Shown here: positions 41,328 to 51,540 of the stretch, piece after piece
How the letters are laid out: each line of letters opens with the position of its first letter
Position numbering within the stretch: the stretch's first letter is position 1
Source: Marinomonas sp. IMCC 4694
GTDB taxonomy: Bacteria > Pseudomonadota > Gammaproteobacteria > Pseudomonadales > Marinomonadaceae
Assembly (NCBI RefSeq): GCF_008122525.1
Contig: NZ_VSRV01000001.1
Coordinates: 558,001-622,000, forward strand
Direction: 5' to 3'
Length of the DNA: 64,000 bases
The notes under the pieces: model-generated
What the model saw: the letters and a program-made list of their open reading frames with translations, nothing else
The model's database searches: none
Told to the model about the DNA's origin: nothing
Position numbers and translations under genes: made by a program

Positions 41328-43439
41328 TTATGGCGGTGTGTGCCGCGTGCGCAACACGGTTTTAAAAGCCGCTAACATGGCTTTTTTCCCCGACATGTTG
41401 GCTTTTTTGCGATCAGCTTCGGTGTCTCGACCTAATGCAGCGGACAAAAAGAGCCGATGAATAGGATTTTTGTGGGACAGCTGGCTTAGTTGCGCCATTA
41501 ATAAGGCCACGTTAAGAATCGCCGGACGAATGCTGTCGAAAGGCCTATGATGATCCACAAACAGCGCAATATCTTGCTCATCTTGAGGGGATAGCGTCGT
41601 CATTACTGAGGGCTCATGGCGTGATGCAACGGAAAGAGGAGAGTGGCGCAACATCAGCAACATCAGTTCTGCGGACAAATCCTTGTATTGTAAAAGCACA
41701 TTGATGACAAAACGTTCGACAAAGTGCTGGTGCCATTGATTTGCCAAAAGGGTGGCAGGTTGTGAAATAGGTTTGACCATCATGAAAGAATAGTGGCCAC
41801 TGGCCTGATCTTTTGCTGTACCAAGGCGGACGGGCGTAAAGCCATTTTTTTGCCAAAAAGCCACCACATCGACGGTGGCGGCAAAACTGGCGCACAAAAA
41901 ATCACCGTTTTCTAGTGCTGCTCTGTTTTCAATATGGTTAAGCAATTGGCTGGCAAGGCCTTGGTGTTGCAGGCTTGGCTCGGTGGCAATGCGGCTAATG
42001 CGCCAATAGCAATATTGTCCAGCGTTGGTTATGCCCTCGTGCGCGAGTAAGGATTGTGGCACCAAATGGCCTCTGGGGCGTCGTGTGCCTTGTAAGACGG
42101 CGTGACTTAATGCGTCGGGTAAATGGCCTTCTTTGGTCACGACGGCCACACTGTTTAGGGCGTTGTTGTGGGTGGAAAGGTACGTAGTCACCGAGGGATC
42201 ATCAAAAATCCAGCGCAAGTTATCTGGTGATGTTTGATAGTGGGCGCTTACTAATAAATGAAAAGTATTGGCGAGGTGCATCGGTTGACTAAGCCAATCT
42301 GCTCCTGATAACGCTGCATAATGTGCCGGTGCGTTTTGTGATTCTTGCGCGATAAAAATCGGGTGATTAGGGGATAAAAAAAACGTCTCGTTAATCCATT
42401 TTTCGAGTGGGTCATTTTCCCCCCATCGAATTGGCGTGTCTAAGGTGAGGTGTTTTAATGCCGACAAAGAGGAGCTGGGTGGCGCTTTTTTGTGTTCTAA
42501 ATACGGACAAAAGCGTAAGCCAAAGCCTTTTCCGGCGCCTTCGTAGCCATAATCTGTGGTGCTAAACACGCTGTGAATGGCGAGCTGACTGAGCGCTTCT
42601 AGCATTGGCAAAGGGATCATCGATGCTTCGTCGACAAACAGATAGTCCCATTTGGGGTTCTCTTGCTGATTAAGACTTTCTAACAACATAGCATCGGGCG
42701 CAAAGAAGGGTAAGTCGGCCACGGTTTGAGTGGCTCCCCATGACGTGGCAAAACGTTGTTTTAAAGTCGCTATGGCGTTTTGATTCGGTGCCGTGATCGC
42801 CACCCGTTTTCCGGCTTTGGTGAGCGTGGCTAGGGTGTCACCGAGTAAAGTAGATTTGCCTCGACCCCGTGGCGCCATTAGAACGTAAGACCGTGCCTGA
42901 CCGCTAAGTAAACACGCTTGGGCGGTGGTTTGTTCCTGCGTCAGAGGTGGGTTGGCTATTATGGTCTCCAACGCCGGTAAGGCTCTCAGTTGGTGAGAGT
43001 GTATTTGAATAAAAGGTGATGTGTTCTTGTGCAAAAGAGCAAACAGGTACAGTTTGAAATAAGAGGTGATTTGCTCTGGTTTATAAGGCCACGGCAAATA
43101 CCGCGATAAATCCTGATCAGCCAGTCTCTGCCAGTTATGCTTGGGTAAGCCGATGGCGAACACTCCGTTACCGCGTACCGTACCCGCCAGAATCGCCAAG
43201 GCACTGGCCGACACGCCATGAGTTAAGTCTACCAAAATCGCTTCGTGAGAGCGGCCTAAATGCTGACGAATGTGCTTGAATGAGCAAGTTGAGAAAGAAG
43301 AGGGGCTGGCATCGTATTGATTCACATCGTGCGCGACAACAAGGGGCGAAGCCAACAGCTGGCTCAGACAGAGAAAATCCGCCAAAATCTCACTAGGTGA
43401 ACCTGTGAGTAAATAACAATGTCGATGGTTGTCAGGCAT
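41328..43439 (-). CDS. tmcA: tRNA(Met) cytidine acetyltransferase
   Basis: A 703-aa enzyme that makes N4-acetylcytidine at the wobble base of elongator tRNA-Met. An N-terminal DUF1726 region, an RecD-like helicase part (Walker A APRGRGKSTLLGD near 190, Walker B DYLFVDEASMIP), a GNAT domain (ATEPSLQHQGLASQLLNHIE near 480) and a tRNA-binding C-terminus occur in order. A strong AAGGAG site precedes the ATG. Confidence 0.95.
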   Translation of the reverse strand: MPDNHRHCYLLTGSPSEILADFLCLSQLLASPLVVAHDVNQYDASPSSFSTCSFKHIRQHLGRSHEAILVDLTHGVSASALAILAGTVRGNGVFAIGLPKHNWQRLADQDLSRYLPWPYKPEQITSYFKLYLFALLHKNTSPFIQIHSHQLRALPALETIIANPPLTQEQTTAQACLLSGQARSYVLMAPRGRGKSTLLGDTLATLTKAGKRVAITAPNQNAIATLKQRFATSWGATQTVADLPFFAPDAMLLESLNQQENPKWDYLFVDEASMIPLPMLEALSQLAIHSVFSTTDYGYEGAGKGFGLRFCPYLEHKKAPPSSSLSALKHLTLDTPIRWGENDPLEKWINETFFLSPNHPIFIAQESQNAPAHYAALSGADWLSQPMHLANTFHLLVSAHYQTSPDNLRWIFDDPSVTTYLSTHNNALNSVAVVTKEGHLPDALSHAVLQGTRRPRGHLVPQSLLAHEGITNAGQYCYWRISRIATEPSLQHQGLASQLLNHIENRAALENGDFLCASFAATVDVVAFWQKNGFTPVRLGTAKDQASGHYSFMMVKPISQPATLLANQWHQHFVERFVINVLLQYKDLSAELMLLMLRHSPLSVASRHEPSVMTTLSPQDEQDIALFVDHHRPFDSIRPAILNVALLMAQLSQLSHKNPIHRLFLSAALGRDTEADRKKANMSGKKAMLAAFKTVLRTRHTPP

Positions 43440-43512
43440 GAATCAATCTCCTTATGGTCGCGCTATGATACTGCGACCACAAGGAAGCGCCAATGCTACG
43501 CGTGTCAGTCGG

Positions 43513-45558
43513 TTATTTTAAGGTAAAAATAGCTAGGTCGCTTTGCAGCTGAGACGCCAGCTTACGTATCCGCACGCTGTGTTCTTGTGACGTGTCGGCT
43601 AGCTCAAGTGTTGTTATCGCAGAGTGCTGAAGATCTTCCGCATTACGGCTAATTTGCGTGGACGCAACGCTCTGCTCTTCTGTGGCGACGGCAACGTTGT
43701 TGATGCCGGTTTCAACGTTTTGTATCGACTGATAAATCTTATTCAATAGGCTGTTGGCGTGATTCGCTTGTTGTACGCTGTTGTCTACCTGATTGCGACC
43801 GTTTTCCATGTCGTTAACGGCGGAACGGCTGTTGTTCTGCAGCGTTTCAACGACAGCGCGAATTTCTTCTGTGGAGTGTTGTGTGCGTTGGGCCAATACT
43901 CGGACTTCGTCGGCCACAACCGCAAAACCACGACCTTGCTCACCGGCTCGTGCGGCTTCTATCGCGGCATTAAGGGCCAGTAAGTTGGTTTGTTCGGCAA
44001 TATTACTGATGACGGTAACCACGTCACCGATGTTTTTAGAGCTGACTTCAACGTTTTGAATGGTCTGAGAGGCTTTGCTAAAGGCGGAAGAAAGGGCGCT
44101 GACGGTGCTTTCTACCTGTTGCACAGCGGTGTTGCCTTCTGCGGTTAACTTCCTCGCTTCGATCGACTCTTCAGAGACTTGGTTTGAATTCTGTGCTACG
44201 TCTTGAATGGACGCCGCTATTTGTGTAATCGCCGAACTGACTTGGGAGCTAGCGTCTTGGCTATGATTCGCGCTGACACGCAGGTCATGATTCGCACTTG
44301 AAATGCCCTCGGTTGACTTCAATAGCTCTTGACTAGACTGCAAGATCGTCTGTACCAGAGAGATTAAATTGTCACGCATACGAATTGAGTCGTTCTGCAA
44401 TAAGTCAATTTCGTTTTGACTGTCGGCGTCTTTAGTGTGTTTAAAACGGAACGATAAATTCCCTTGCCCCAGTTGGTTTAGTGCGTGCGAGATGTCTTTT
44501 AGAGGGGCTAAGGCGGAGCGGATAAACGCCCATAACACCGTGCTTAGTAAGGCCGCGGCAATCGCACAGACCCCCATAATGGCCCAAATAATGCCACTGA
44601 TCTCCTCTTGATATTCATCATTGTAAGATTTTAATGTCACTACCCAATTCCAGCCTTTCACGTGTTGATACACAGCTTTGGACGAGCGTGCTGTGTCGCC
44701 TTTTCCCTGTATTTGCAATGCGTAAGACACGATGCCGCTGTTGTCTTGGTACATTTTCTTAAAGGTGTTTGTTAGCTCGGGAAATTCTGTGTATAAATTT
44801 TTGCCCACTAAATTTGGGTGAATCAGTAAGTTGGCTTCATTACGTCCGGTATCGGTTACATAAATGTAGCCGCTTTTACCAAACGTCATACCGTTAATGG
44901 TATTGGCGGAAGACTCAATGATGTCCGCATAAGGCACGAGCAATTCAATCAGCACGTTTGGCAGATGAGGTACACTGGCATAATGGCTGAGGTATTGCTT
45001 GTTTTGGACCTGAGATGGGCCAACTTGAGGGGCTTTACTTTGAAGTGCTTTCGCTGCGTCGGGCAAGGTAACCAAACTGCCCGCTGCGGTTTGGCCAGCT
45101 TGATCTTCTATGCTTGTGATCGCTCTCACAAGGCCGTCTGAGGTTTTGAGTATTAAGCTGGCGTCGACGTGAGCGGCTTGGGCAAAGTTCGTTAGAAAAT
45201 TCGGCTGATCTGTAATCCCTTGATTTAGAACGTTTTGGCCGTTAAGAAATACAGTAGGCACAGTTCGATTATTGAGAGTGGTTGTTAAGGCTTCATCAAT
45301 GGTTAAGGTTTTGAGTTGACTTGCCAGCAGTAGGCTCAAACGGTCGGCAGTTGTATTTATGTGCTGGTATTGAGCTTCCAGTTGTTCGGCCACCAGTGAG
45401 GCTTCTTTTTGTTGGTGGCTGCTTACGATCGTGTTGATTTGGCTGCTAAATAATCGCTCAATAATGAAAATGACGAAAATAAAAACAACCGTAACGCTTA
45501 GGAGGGTGCCAAGGCTCAATTGTTTGGGTAAAGACGTTTTTTTAAAGGCTGAAATCAT
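43513..45558 (-). CDS. Methyl-accepting chemotaxis protein with Cache sensor domain
   Basis: A 681-aa chemoreceptor. TM1 at about 17-36, a dCache-type periplasmic domain (to about 325, including MTFGKSGYIYVTDTGRNEANLLIHPN), TM2 near 335-355, HAMP, and a signalling domain with AEQTNLLALNAAIEAARAGE. The ligand is unknown; Cache receptors often bind amino acids or organic acids. It is a single-gene unit between tmcA and the prp operon. Confidence 0.95.
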   Translation of the reverse strand: MISAFKKTSLPKQLSLGTLLSVTVVFIFVIFIIERLFSSQINTIVSSHQQKEASLVAEQLEAQYQHINTTADRLSLLLASQLKTLTIDEALTTTLNNRTVPTVFLNGQNVLNQGITDQPNFLTNFAQAAHVDASLILKTSDGLVRAITSIEDQAGQTAAGSLVTLPDAAKALQSKAPQVGPSQVQNKQYLSHYASVPHLPNVLIELLVPYADIIESSANTINGMTFGKSGYIYVTDTGRNEANLLIHPNLVGKNLYTEFPELTNTFKKMYQDNSGIVSYALQIQGKGDTARSSKAVYQHVKGWNWVVTLKSYNDEYQEEISGIIWAIMGVCAIAAALLSTVLWAFIRSALAPLKDISHALNQLGQGNLSFRFKHTKDADSQNEIDLLQNDSIRMRDNLISLVQTILQSSQELLKSTEGISSANHDLRVSANHSQDASSQVSSAITQIAASIQDVAQNSNQVSEESIEARKLTAEGNTAVQQVESTVSALSSAFSKASQTIQNVEVSSKNIGDVVTVISNIAEQTNLLALNAAIEAARAGEQGRGFAVVADEVRVLAQRTQHSTEEIRAVVETLQNNSRSAVNDMENGRNQVDNSVQQANHANSLLNKIYQSIQNVETGINNVAVATEEQSVASTQISRNAEDLQHSAITTLELADTSQEHSVRIRKLASQLQSDLAIFTLK

Positions 45559-45799
45559 AGCGCGAGAGTCCTTGCGGCGTTGAATATGGTAGTCGTCGCC
45601 AAAAATGGCTTTTTAGTGCAGTTAAGATACCGTTAAGAAGGCGTTTTTACAATTTGCTTACTGTTGTTTTTGGTTTTCGGCTTAAATGTTCAGACTTTAT
45701 CTTGTTATTTTGATTCAGATTGGCAATGAAAGAGCCATGGAACGAAAGAACCATAAAACGAAAGAACCATTAAAAGCGTGGGCGATGGTTGCCCATAAA

Positions 45800-45825
45800 A
45801 AAGCACCCTTTAAAAAGGGTGCTTT
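45800..45825 (-). terminator. Terminator of the methylcitrate operon
   Basis: On the minus strand, AAAGCACCCTTT and AAAGGGTGCTTT pair with a two-base gap and are followed by TTTTT. It lies 28 bases after the prpD stop. Confidence 0.88.
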
Positions 45826-45852
45826 GCAGAAACGCCTCAATGCAACAGATCG

Positions 45853-47340
45853 TTATGCGATAACGAACAAGTCCATAAAGCGGTTAACGGGCGTGTTTTC
45901 CAATGCCGTTTGGTCTTTACATAAAGTGAAGATTTGGTTGCACTGACGATGTGGAAAACGGGTCGCCAAGTTGTTTTTAAATTTCTGTTCAAGCAAGGGA
46001 ATGCCTTCTTCACGGCGACGACGATGGCCTACGGGGTATTCCACTACGACTTCTTCGGTATGGCTGCCATCTTTAAAGAAGACTTGAATCGCGTTAGCAA
46101 TAGATCGCTTATCCGCTTCTAGGTATTCAGCCGTGAAGCGCTTGTCTTCGACGATGTCCATCTTGTTGCGCAATGCGTCGATGATGGGGTTTTGAGCATG
46201 GAAATCATCTTCGTAATGCTCGGCAATCAGGTTACCAAATGCCAAGGGCACGGCGGCCATGTATTGCAAGCAATGGTCGCGGTCGGCGGCGTTGGCCAAA
46301 GGACCGGATTTAGAAATAATACGAATCGCTGATTCGTGCGTACGAATGACGATTTTTTCAATGTCCGCCAAACGGTCTTTGACTTGTGGATGCAAAGTGA
46401 CAGCCGCTTCGGCCGCAGTTTGTGCATGAAATTCTGCTGGGAAAGAAATCTTAAATAGGATGTTTTCCATCACGTAGGTGCCGTAATCTTGAGAGAACGA
46501 AAACTGACGTTGTGCCTCCGGTTTGATCGCTTGATCTTTGTTGGTTTTTGAGAAAGATACGTCGTAAAAACCCCACTGAGGCGCGGTTAATACGCCAGGA
46601 ATGCCCATCTCACCGCGCATCGACATGTCGGCCAAACGTACCGCGCGTGACGTGGCATCGCCCGCGGCCCAAGACTTACGTGAACCGGCGTTCGGTGCAT
46701 GACGGTAAGTGCGAAGGGCTGAGCCATCGACCCAAGCTTGTGAAATCGCCGCCATGATCTGCTCGCGATCCCCCCCCATCATCTTAGTCACCACCGCCAC
46801 GGAAGCGACGCGTACTAATAAAACGTGACATAAACCCACGCGATTAAACGAGTTCTCCAGAGCGATAACGCCTTGAATCTCGTGTGCCATGACCATGGCA
46901 TCTAATACTTCGCGCATGGTCAGTGGACTTTCTCCGTTGGATAAGCGCACTTGTGAAAGGTGATCCGCCACGGCCAAAATGCCGCCTAAGTTATCAGAAG
47001 GGTGCCCCCACTCTGCTGCCAGCCAAGTGTCGTTGTAATCCAACCAGCGAATAATACAACCGATGTCCCAAGCGGCTTTTACTGGGTCGAGCGACAGCGA
47101 AGTGCCTGGCACGCGCGCGCCATTGGGTACAACAGTACCTTGGACAATAGGGCCCAAATGCTTGGTGCATTCAGGGAAACGCAAGGCCAACAAACCACAG
47201 CCTAGGGTGTCCATCAGGCAGTTACGGGCGGTGTCTAGGGCTTCTTGGCTGTCGACTTTAAAGTGGATCACATAATCCGCAATGTCCTGAATGACTTGGT
47301 CGTAATCTGGGCGGTTGTTTATGTCTACGTTGTTGCTCAT
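45853..47340 (-). CDS. prpD: 2-methylcitrate dehydratase
   Basis: A 495-aa MmgE/PrpD-family dehydratase converting 2-methylcitrate to 2-methyl-cis-aconitate. PrpD hallmarks include DTLGCGLLALRFPECTKHLG, DYNDTWLAAEWGHPSDNLGG and GDATSRAVRLA. The ATG at 47340 follows AAAGGAT. It is last in prpBCD. The AcnD/PrpF pair that replaces PrpD in many Pseudomonas-like bacteria is absent. Confidence 0.95.
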   Translation of the reverse strand: MSNNVDINNRPDYDQVIQDIADYVIHFKVDSQEALDTARNCLMDTLGCGLLALRFPECTKHLGPIVQGTVVPNGARVPGTSLSLDPVKAAWDIGCIIRWLDYNDTWLAAEWGHPSDNLGGILAVADHLSQVRLSNGESPLTMREVLDAMVMAHEIQGVIALENSFNRVGLCHVLLVRVASVAVVTKMMGGDREQIMAAISQAWVDGSALRTYRHAPNAGSRKSWAAGDATSRAVRLADMSMRGEMGIPGVLTAPQWGFYDVSFSKTNKDQAIKPEAQRQFSFSQDYGTYVMENILFKISFPAEFHAQTAAEAAVTLHPQVKDRLADIEKIVIRTHESAIRIISKSGPLANAADRDHCLQYMAAVPLAFGNLIAEHYEDDFHAQNPIIDALRNKMDIVEDKRFTAEYLEADKRSIANAIQVFFKDGSHTEEVVVEYPVGHRRRREEGIPLLEQKFKNNLATRFPHRQCNQIFTLCKDQTALENTPVNRFMDLFVIA

Positions 47341-47369
47341 GGAATATCCTTTATTGTTAAATTTGCTTG

Positions 47370-48509
47370 TTATGGGCGGTGGTCGATGTCGATCCACTCG
47401 GAATGATCTGGCCCAATGTAATCGGCGCTTGGACGAATAATGCGATTGTTAGCGCGCTGCTCCATCACATGAGCGGCCCAGCCAGTAACGCGAGAGCAGA
47501 CGAAAATGGGCGTGAATAACTTGGTCGGAATGCCCATAAAACGGTACGCGCTGGCGTGGAAAAAGTCGGCGTTACAAAAGAGTTTTTTCTCGCGCCACAT
47601 AACGGCTTCGCAGCGTTCTGAGACCTCGTACAAGTGATCGTCGCCCATGTCTTCGCTGAGTTTTTTAGACCATTTTTTGATGATGTCGTTACGTGGGTCG
47701 CGTTCGCTGTAAATAGCGTGCCCAAAGCCCATGACTTTTTCTTTGTTGGCAAGTTTTTGCATGAGTGCCGCTTCCGCTTCGTCTGCGGTTTGCCATGCTT
47801 CAATCATGTCCATGGCCGCTTCGTTTGCACCACCATGTAAGGGCCCGCGTAAGCTGCCGATGCCACCGGTAATGCAGGAGTGCATGTCAGACAAGGTCGA
47901 TGCGCACACGCGAGCGGTAAAGGTAGATGCGTTGAATTCGTGCTCTGCGTACAAAATCAACGAGGCGTTCATGACTTTTGTGTGCAATTCACTGGGGGCT
48001 ATGTCGTGCAGCATAGTCAAAAAGTGCGCCGCCAACGAGGGCACATGGGCATTGTGAGTATTAACGCGAACGCCATCGTGGGTAAATCGATACCAATACA
48101 CTACCATGGCAGGTAAGGTCGCCACTAAGCGATCCGCCGCGTGTAAAGCCAATAACGGTTGTTTTTCAAAGGGTAATTCTGGTTCAAGATTGCCTAAAAA
48201 AGAGCAGCCTGTTCGCATCACATCCATCGGGTGTGCGGTGCTAGGAATCAGCTCTAGCACGGCTTTGAGCTCCTCGGGTAAGCTGCGTAAGCTCATCAGT
48301 TTCTGTTCGTAGTCGTGCAATTCGTGACGGTTTGGTAGGGCGCCATACAATAATAAATAGGCGACTTCTTCAAAGCTGGCTTTGTCGGCCAGCACGTCAA
48401 TGTCGTAGCCGCGATAGGTTAAACCGGCGGCCGCTTTACCAACGGTACAGAGTGCGGTTTCACCGGCGCTTTGACCACGTAGTCCAGCGCCTGAAAGTAT
48501 TTTAGCCAT
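47370..48509 (-). CDS. prpC: 2-methylcitrate synthase
   Basis: A 379-aa citrate-synthase-family enzyme condensing propionyl-CoA with oxaloacetate. GLRGQSAGETALCTVGKAAAGLTYRGYDI is the PrpC N-terminus (given as adjoining parts), and the active-site His lie in LHGGANEAAM and MGFGHAIYSERDPR. The gene lies between prpB and prpD, with AAGGAG before its ATG. Confidence 0.94.
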   Translation of the reverse strand: MAKILSGAGLRGQSAGETALCTVGKAAAGLTYRGYDIDVLADKASFEEVAYLLLYGALPNRHELHDYEQKLMSLRSLPEELKAVLELIPSTAHPMDVMRTGCSFLGNLEPELPFEKQPLLALHAADRLVATLPAMVVYWYRFTHDGVRVNTHNAHVPSLAAHFLTMLHDIAPSELHTKVMNASLILYAEHEFNASTFTARVCASTLSDMHSCITGGIGSLRGPLHGGANEAAMDMIEAWQTADEAEAALMQKLANKEKVMGFGHAIYSERDPRNDIIKKWSKKLSEDMGDDHLYEVSERCEAVMWREKKLFCNADFFHASAYRFMGIPTKLFTPIFVCSRVTGWAAHVMEQRANNRIIRPSADYIGPDHSEWIDIDHRP

Positions 48510-48550
48510 GATCCTACTCCTTATGTCTTTTTATAATAGTGAGTGATGAT

Positions 48551-49438
48551 TTACAGGTTTTTTTTGACTGAAAAAAGGGCGTCTAGCTTGTTCTCGTATT
48601 CATGATAGTTAAGAAATTCATACAATTCGTTGCGAGTTTGCATGCTGTCGACCACATTGCGCTGGTGGCCGTCAATTAAAAGGTGCTGATAGACATTGAG
48701 CGCCGCTTTGTTCATTGCTCTAAAGGCACTCAATGGATACAGCACAAGATCCACCCCCGCGGTACCCAGCTCTTCTCGGCTGAATAATGGCGTGGCACCA
48801 AATTCGGTGATGTTGGCCAACACCGGCACATTGACCGCGGCCACAAATTCTTTGTATTGCTCCAAGGTGATCATGGCCTCGGGGAAAATCATGTCGGCCC
48901 CGGCCTCTACACAGGCGATAGCACGCTCAATCGCCGACTCCATGCCTTCAACCGCAAGGGCATCGGTGCGCGCCATAATAACGAAATTGGCGTCGACTCT
49001 GGCGTCGACGCAGGCTTTCACTCGATCGACCATTTCGTCTTGGCTGACGATGGCTTTATTGGGACGATGGCCACAGCGTTTTTGCTGTACTTGATCTTCA
49101 ATATGAACCGCCGCGGCGCCGGCTCGTTCCATTTGTTGAACGGTTCGTGTGATATTAAAAGCGCCGCCAAAGCCGGTATCGATGTCGACCAGCAAGGGCA
49201 ATGGGGTGGCTGAGGTGATACGACGAACATCTTCCAGCACATCGTGTAGATCAGTCATGCCCAGATCCGGTAGACCGTAGGAAGCGTTTGCCACGCCGCC
49301 ACCGGATAAATAAATGGCATGATGGCCACTTTGTTCTGCCATCATGGCGCAGTAAGCATTCACAGCGCCGACCACTTGTAAGGGGGATTGAGTTGCAACG
49401 GCGTGTCTAAAACGGGCGCCAGCTGAAAGTGTTGTCAT
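48551..49438 (-). CDS. prpB: 2-methylisocitrate lyase
   Basis: A 295-aa isocitrate-lyase-superfamily enzyme releasing pyruvate and succinate. The active-site loop is KRCGHRPNK (about residue 122), and Mg ligands lie in LVDIDTGFGG. GAGAGGAA precedes the ATG. First enzyme gene after the regulator, 41 bp away. Confidence 0.95.
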   Translation of the reverse strand: MTTLSAGARFRHAVATQSPLQVVGAVNAYCAMMAEQSGHHAIYLSGGGVANASYGLPDLGMTDLHDVLEDVRRITSATPLPLLVDIDTGFGGAFNITRTVQQMERAGAAAVHIEDQVQQKRCGHRPNKAIVSQDEMVDRVKACVDARVDANFVIMARTDALAVEGMESAIERAIACVEAGADMIFPEAMITLEQYKEFVAAVNVPVLANITEFGATPLFSREELGTAGVDLVLYPLSAFRAMNKAALNVYQHLLIDGHQRNVVDSMQTRNELYEFLNYHEYENKLDALFSVKKNL

Positions 49439-49479
49439 GGTGTTCCTCTCTTAGGGTTTCAAATGGGAAACAAAAAGGG

Positions 49480-50166
49480 TTAATGAGAAGCGAGGGCGGT
49501 GTGCTCCATCGCTAGCTTTAAGAGTTGACTTGCGCGGCTAATATGGCGGCGCATGAGTAACTCAGCCAAATCACCTTCGTGATTGGCGATGGCATCTAAG
49601 ATGGCTCTGTGTTCTCGCAATGCTTGGCGTGGGTCGCTGCGTTGATCGGCGGTATGTCGACGATACATACGAATCACGGCATACAATTCTTCGGTCAAAA
49701 GGCGAATTAATTTGACGTTTTGGCTGGCGTGAATAATGCGCTGGTGAAAATCGTCATTACCGCCTTGTTGTAAATAATGGTCGTCTTTGTTGTTGTCTAG
49801 GTGTGCTTGGTGTTTATCGAGTAGGGCGTATAACTTGAGTACTTCATCGGCCGGCATGTTATGGGCCGCTAACCTAGCGGCCATGCCTTCCAACGCTTCG
49901 CGCATGGTAAAGGTATCGAGCATGTCTTGAATGTTCAGCTGTATTACTCGCGCACCCACATTAGCGGTACGAGTGACCAAGCCCAGCCCTTCCAATTTAA
50001 CAATCGCTTCTCGTAAGGGGCCACGAGACACGCCATATTGCTTAGCCAGTTCTGGCTCAGAGATTTTGCTGCCTTGGGGGATATGCCCTTGTACGATCGC
50101 ATTGCTCAGCTGCTGAGCAATGTCTTCAGAAAGCGTGGCAGATTTGATGGAAATAAGGTTATTCAT
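49480..50166 (-). CDS. GntR-family (FCD) regulator of the prp operon
   Basis: A 228-aa regulator with an N-terminal winged helix (PELAKQYGVSRGPLREAIVKL near 40-60) and an FCD ligand domain whose metal-binding His lie in NDDFHQRII, LREHRAIL and MRRHI. It leads the prpBCD operon. Two copies of an ATTG-N4-CAAT palindrome lie upstream of its start, so autoregulation is likely. In the methylcitrate pathway the ligand would be 2-methylcitrate or propionyl-CoA derived, as inference. Confidence 0.9.
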   Translation of the reverse strand: MNNLISIKSATLSEDIAQQLSNAIVQGHIPQGSKISEPELAKQYGVSRGPLREAIVKLEGLGLVTRTANVGARVIQLNIQDMLDTFTMREALEGMAARLAAHNMPADEVLKLYALLDKHQAHLDNNKDDHYLQQGGNDDFHQRIIHASQNVKLIRLLTEELYAVIRMYRRHTADQRSDPRQALREHRAILDAIANHEGDLAELLMRRHISRASQLLKLAMEHTALASH

Positions 50167-50473
50167 AAAAGACTAACTTGCTTCATTGTTGACAATGTAC
50201 TCTTTATAATCGTATTCAAGGGGTTTATCAAGTTAGATTGTCGACAATTTTGCGATATACGTCTTATTCTTTCGTCTTAGTGTGTTAATTTATGAATATT
50301 TTTTTGGGGGGGGAGGTGCGGCTAAAGGCGTGTTTATAAAGTATTTTTTGCTTTTTTAATGAGAAATACGGGGCAGGGTAATAAAAACTGATAAAGTCGA
50401 GCCAATACGTTGGCCGAATTAATGGTTACACAGGCCGCCCATTGTTTAAGAAATTGTTATTTGAGAGATTATT
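50167..50473 (-). promoter_or_regulatory. prp operon control region with two palindromic operators
   Basis: ATTGTTGACAAT (50185-50196, one mismatch) and ATTGTCGACAAT (50237-50248, perfect 12-bp palindrome) are 52 bp apart centre to centre, about five helical turns. The form ATTG-N4-CAAT is like that of VanR-type FCD operators. The rest of the 307-bp gap holds a G8 tract (about 50306-50313) and nothing else that I can name. Confidence 0.65.
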
Positions 50474-50734
50474 ATGAAGAAAATTAAAAACGAAATAGCA
50501 TTGAGCAAAAAAGCCATTCAAGTGGGCGAAAATTACGCGTTGAAGCGTGGCTATGAGGGCTTTTCAGCTACCATGTCGGCGAATGAAAAAACCGAAGCCA
50601 TTTACCGTTTGTTGGTGTTGGATAAGTTGATTGTGGCTCTGCCTGCTGACAAAGAAGACCTGCCGAGCATGAAGCACAAATTGGCGTTGTGGATTCAAAA
50701 GTTGTTGCCAAAAGACGATCCTTTATTGGCTTAG
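50474..50734 (+). CDS. Small conserved protein, DUF5062-like
   Basis: An 86-aa cytoplasmic protein without signal or membrane segments. The layout (IALSKKAIQVGENYALKRGY, NEKTEAIYRLLVLDKLI, MKHKLALWIQKLLP) resembles the DUF5062 family of marine gammaproteobacteria as I recall it. GAGA precedes the ATG. Function unknown. It is a lone plus-strand gene between convergent units. Confidence 0.75.
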   Translation: MKKIKNEIALSKKAIQVGENYALKRGYEGFSATMSANEKTEAIYRLLVLDKLIVALPADKEDLPSMKHKLALWIQKLLPKDDPLLA

Positions 50735-50782
50735 TCGTCTTAATAGCAAAGCGTGCTTGAGTTAGGCCAATTCCCCATCAAT

Positions 50783-51508
50783 TTACCAACTAATCGGCTG
50801 ATTATTCCAATCAAGGTAAGCCGCTTTGTTGTTCATTTCGACGTTGTTCATAATGAACAGCAGTTGCGAGGCGACAAACTCAGGAGTAAACAACTTTCCT
50901 TCTGGCACCGAACGTTGAAATGGCTTAGACAAGGGCGTGTCTGTGGTGCCGGGGTGAAAGGCAATCAGCTTTACATTTTTGGCGCGGCGCGCGTATTCAA
51001 TTGAACTGGTCTGAATGAGCATGTTGAGTGCGGCTTTAGACGCTCGATAACTGTACCAGCCGCCTGTTTTGTTGTCTGAAATACTGCCGATGCGGGCGCT
51101 AAACAACGCGATTTGAGTCGCATGCTCGCCTTTTAACAAGGGCAAGAGTTTGCTCAGCCACAACATGGGAATAATAGTATTGGTGTGTAACATTGCTTCC
51201 AGTTGAGAGGCGCGAATGTCTTCCAGTTTCCGTTCTGGCATCATGCTATCGTCGTGCAATACACCATTGCACACCAATACTTTCGTTATTTTACCCGCGT
51301 AAGGGGCGATTTCCTTACACACTTTATCGATGGCTTGTTCGGTGTAATCGCCTGTCAGCCAGTGTGTTTTTGAGGTCGCCGTTTCAGGGGGTAAAGATCG
51401 ACTGACCGCAAAAACACCAAGGCAATCTGGATGTGCTTCGAACTGCTGAATGGCGGCTTGTGCAATTTTGCTGCTGGCGCCGATAACCAGCGTGTAAAAT
51501 GATGACAT
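50783..51508 (-). CDS. SDR-family oxidoreductase
   Basis: A 241-aa short-chain dehydrogenase of the C-factor-like group: VIGASSKIAQ (cofactor), NGVLHDD, Ser in ALFSARIGS and catalytic SYRASKAALNML. GDYTEQ and FHPGTTDTPLSKPFQ are typical. The ATG at 51508 follows AGGAA. It is 32 bp downstream of the DCC-family gene and probably co-transcribed. Substrate unknown. Confidence 0.88.
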   Translation of the reverse strand: MSSFYTLVIGASSKIAQAAIQQFEAHPDCLGVFAVSRSLPPETATSKTHWLTGDYTEQAIDKVCKEIAPYAGKITKVLVCNGVLHDDSMMPERKLEDIRASQLEAMLHTNTIIPMLWLSKLLPLLKGEHATQIALFSARIGSISDNKTGGWYSYRASKAALNMLIQTSSIEYARRAKNVKLIAFHPGTTDTPLSKPFQRSVPEGKLFTPEFVASQLLFIMNNVEMNNKAAYLDWNNQPISW

Positions 51509-51540
51509 TGAGTTATTCCTATCCATTAAAACGGCTAGCG

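Noticed and set aside
45686..45946. An 86-codon plus-strand frame after the Cache chemoreceptor
   Set aside because: It reads through the prp terminator hairpin and the antisense of the prpD 3' end, and has no family resemblance.
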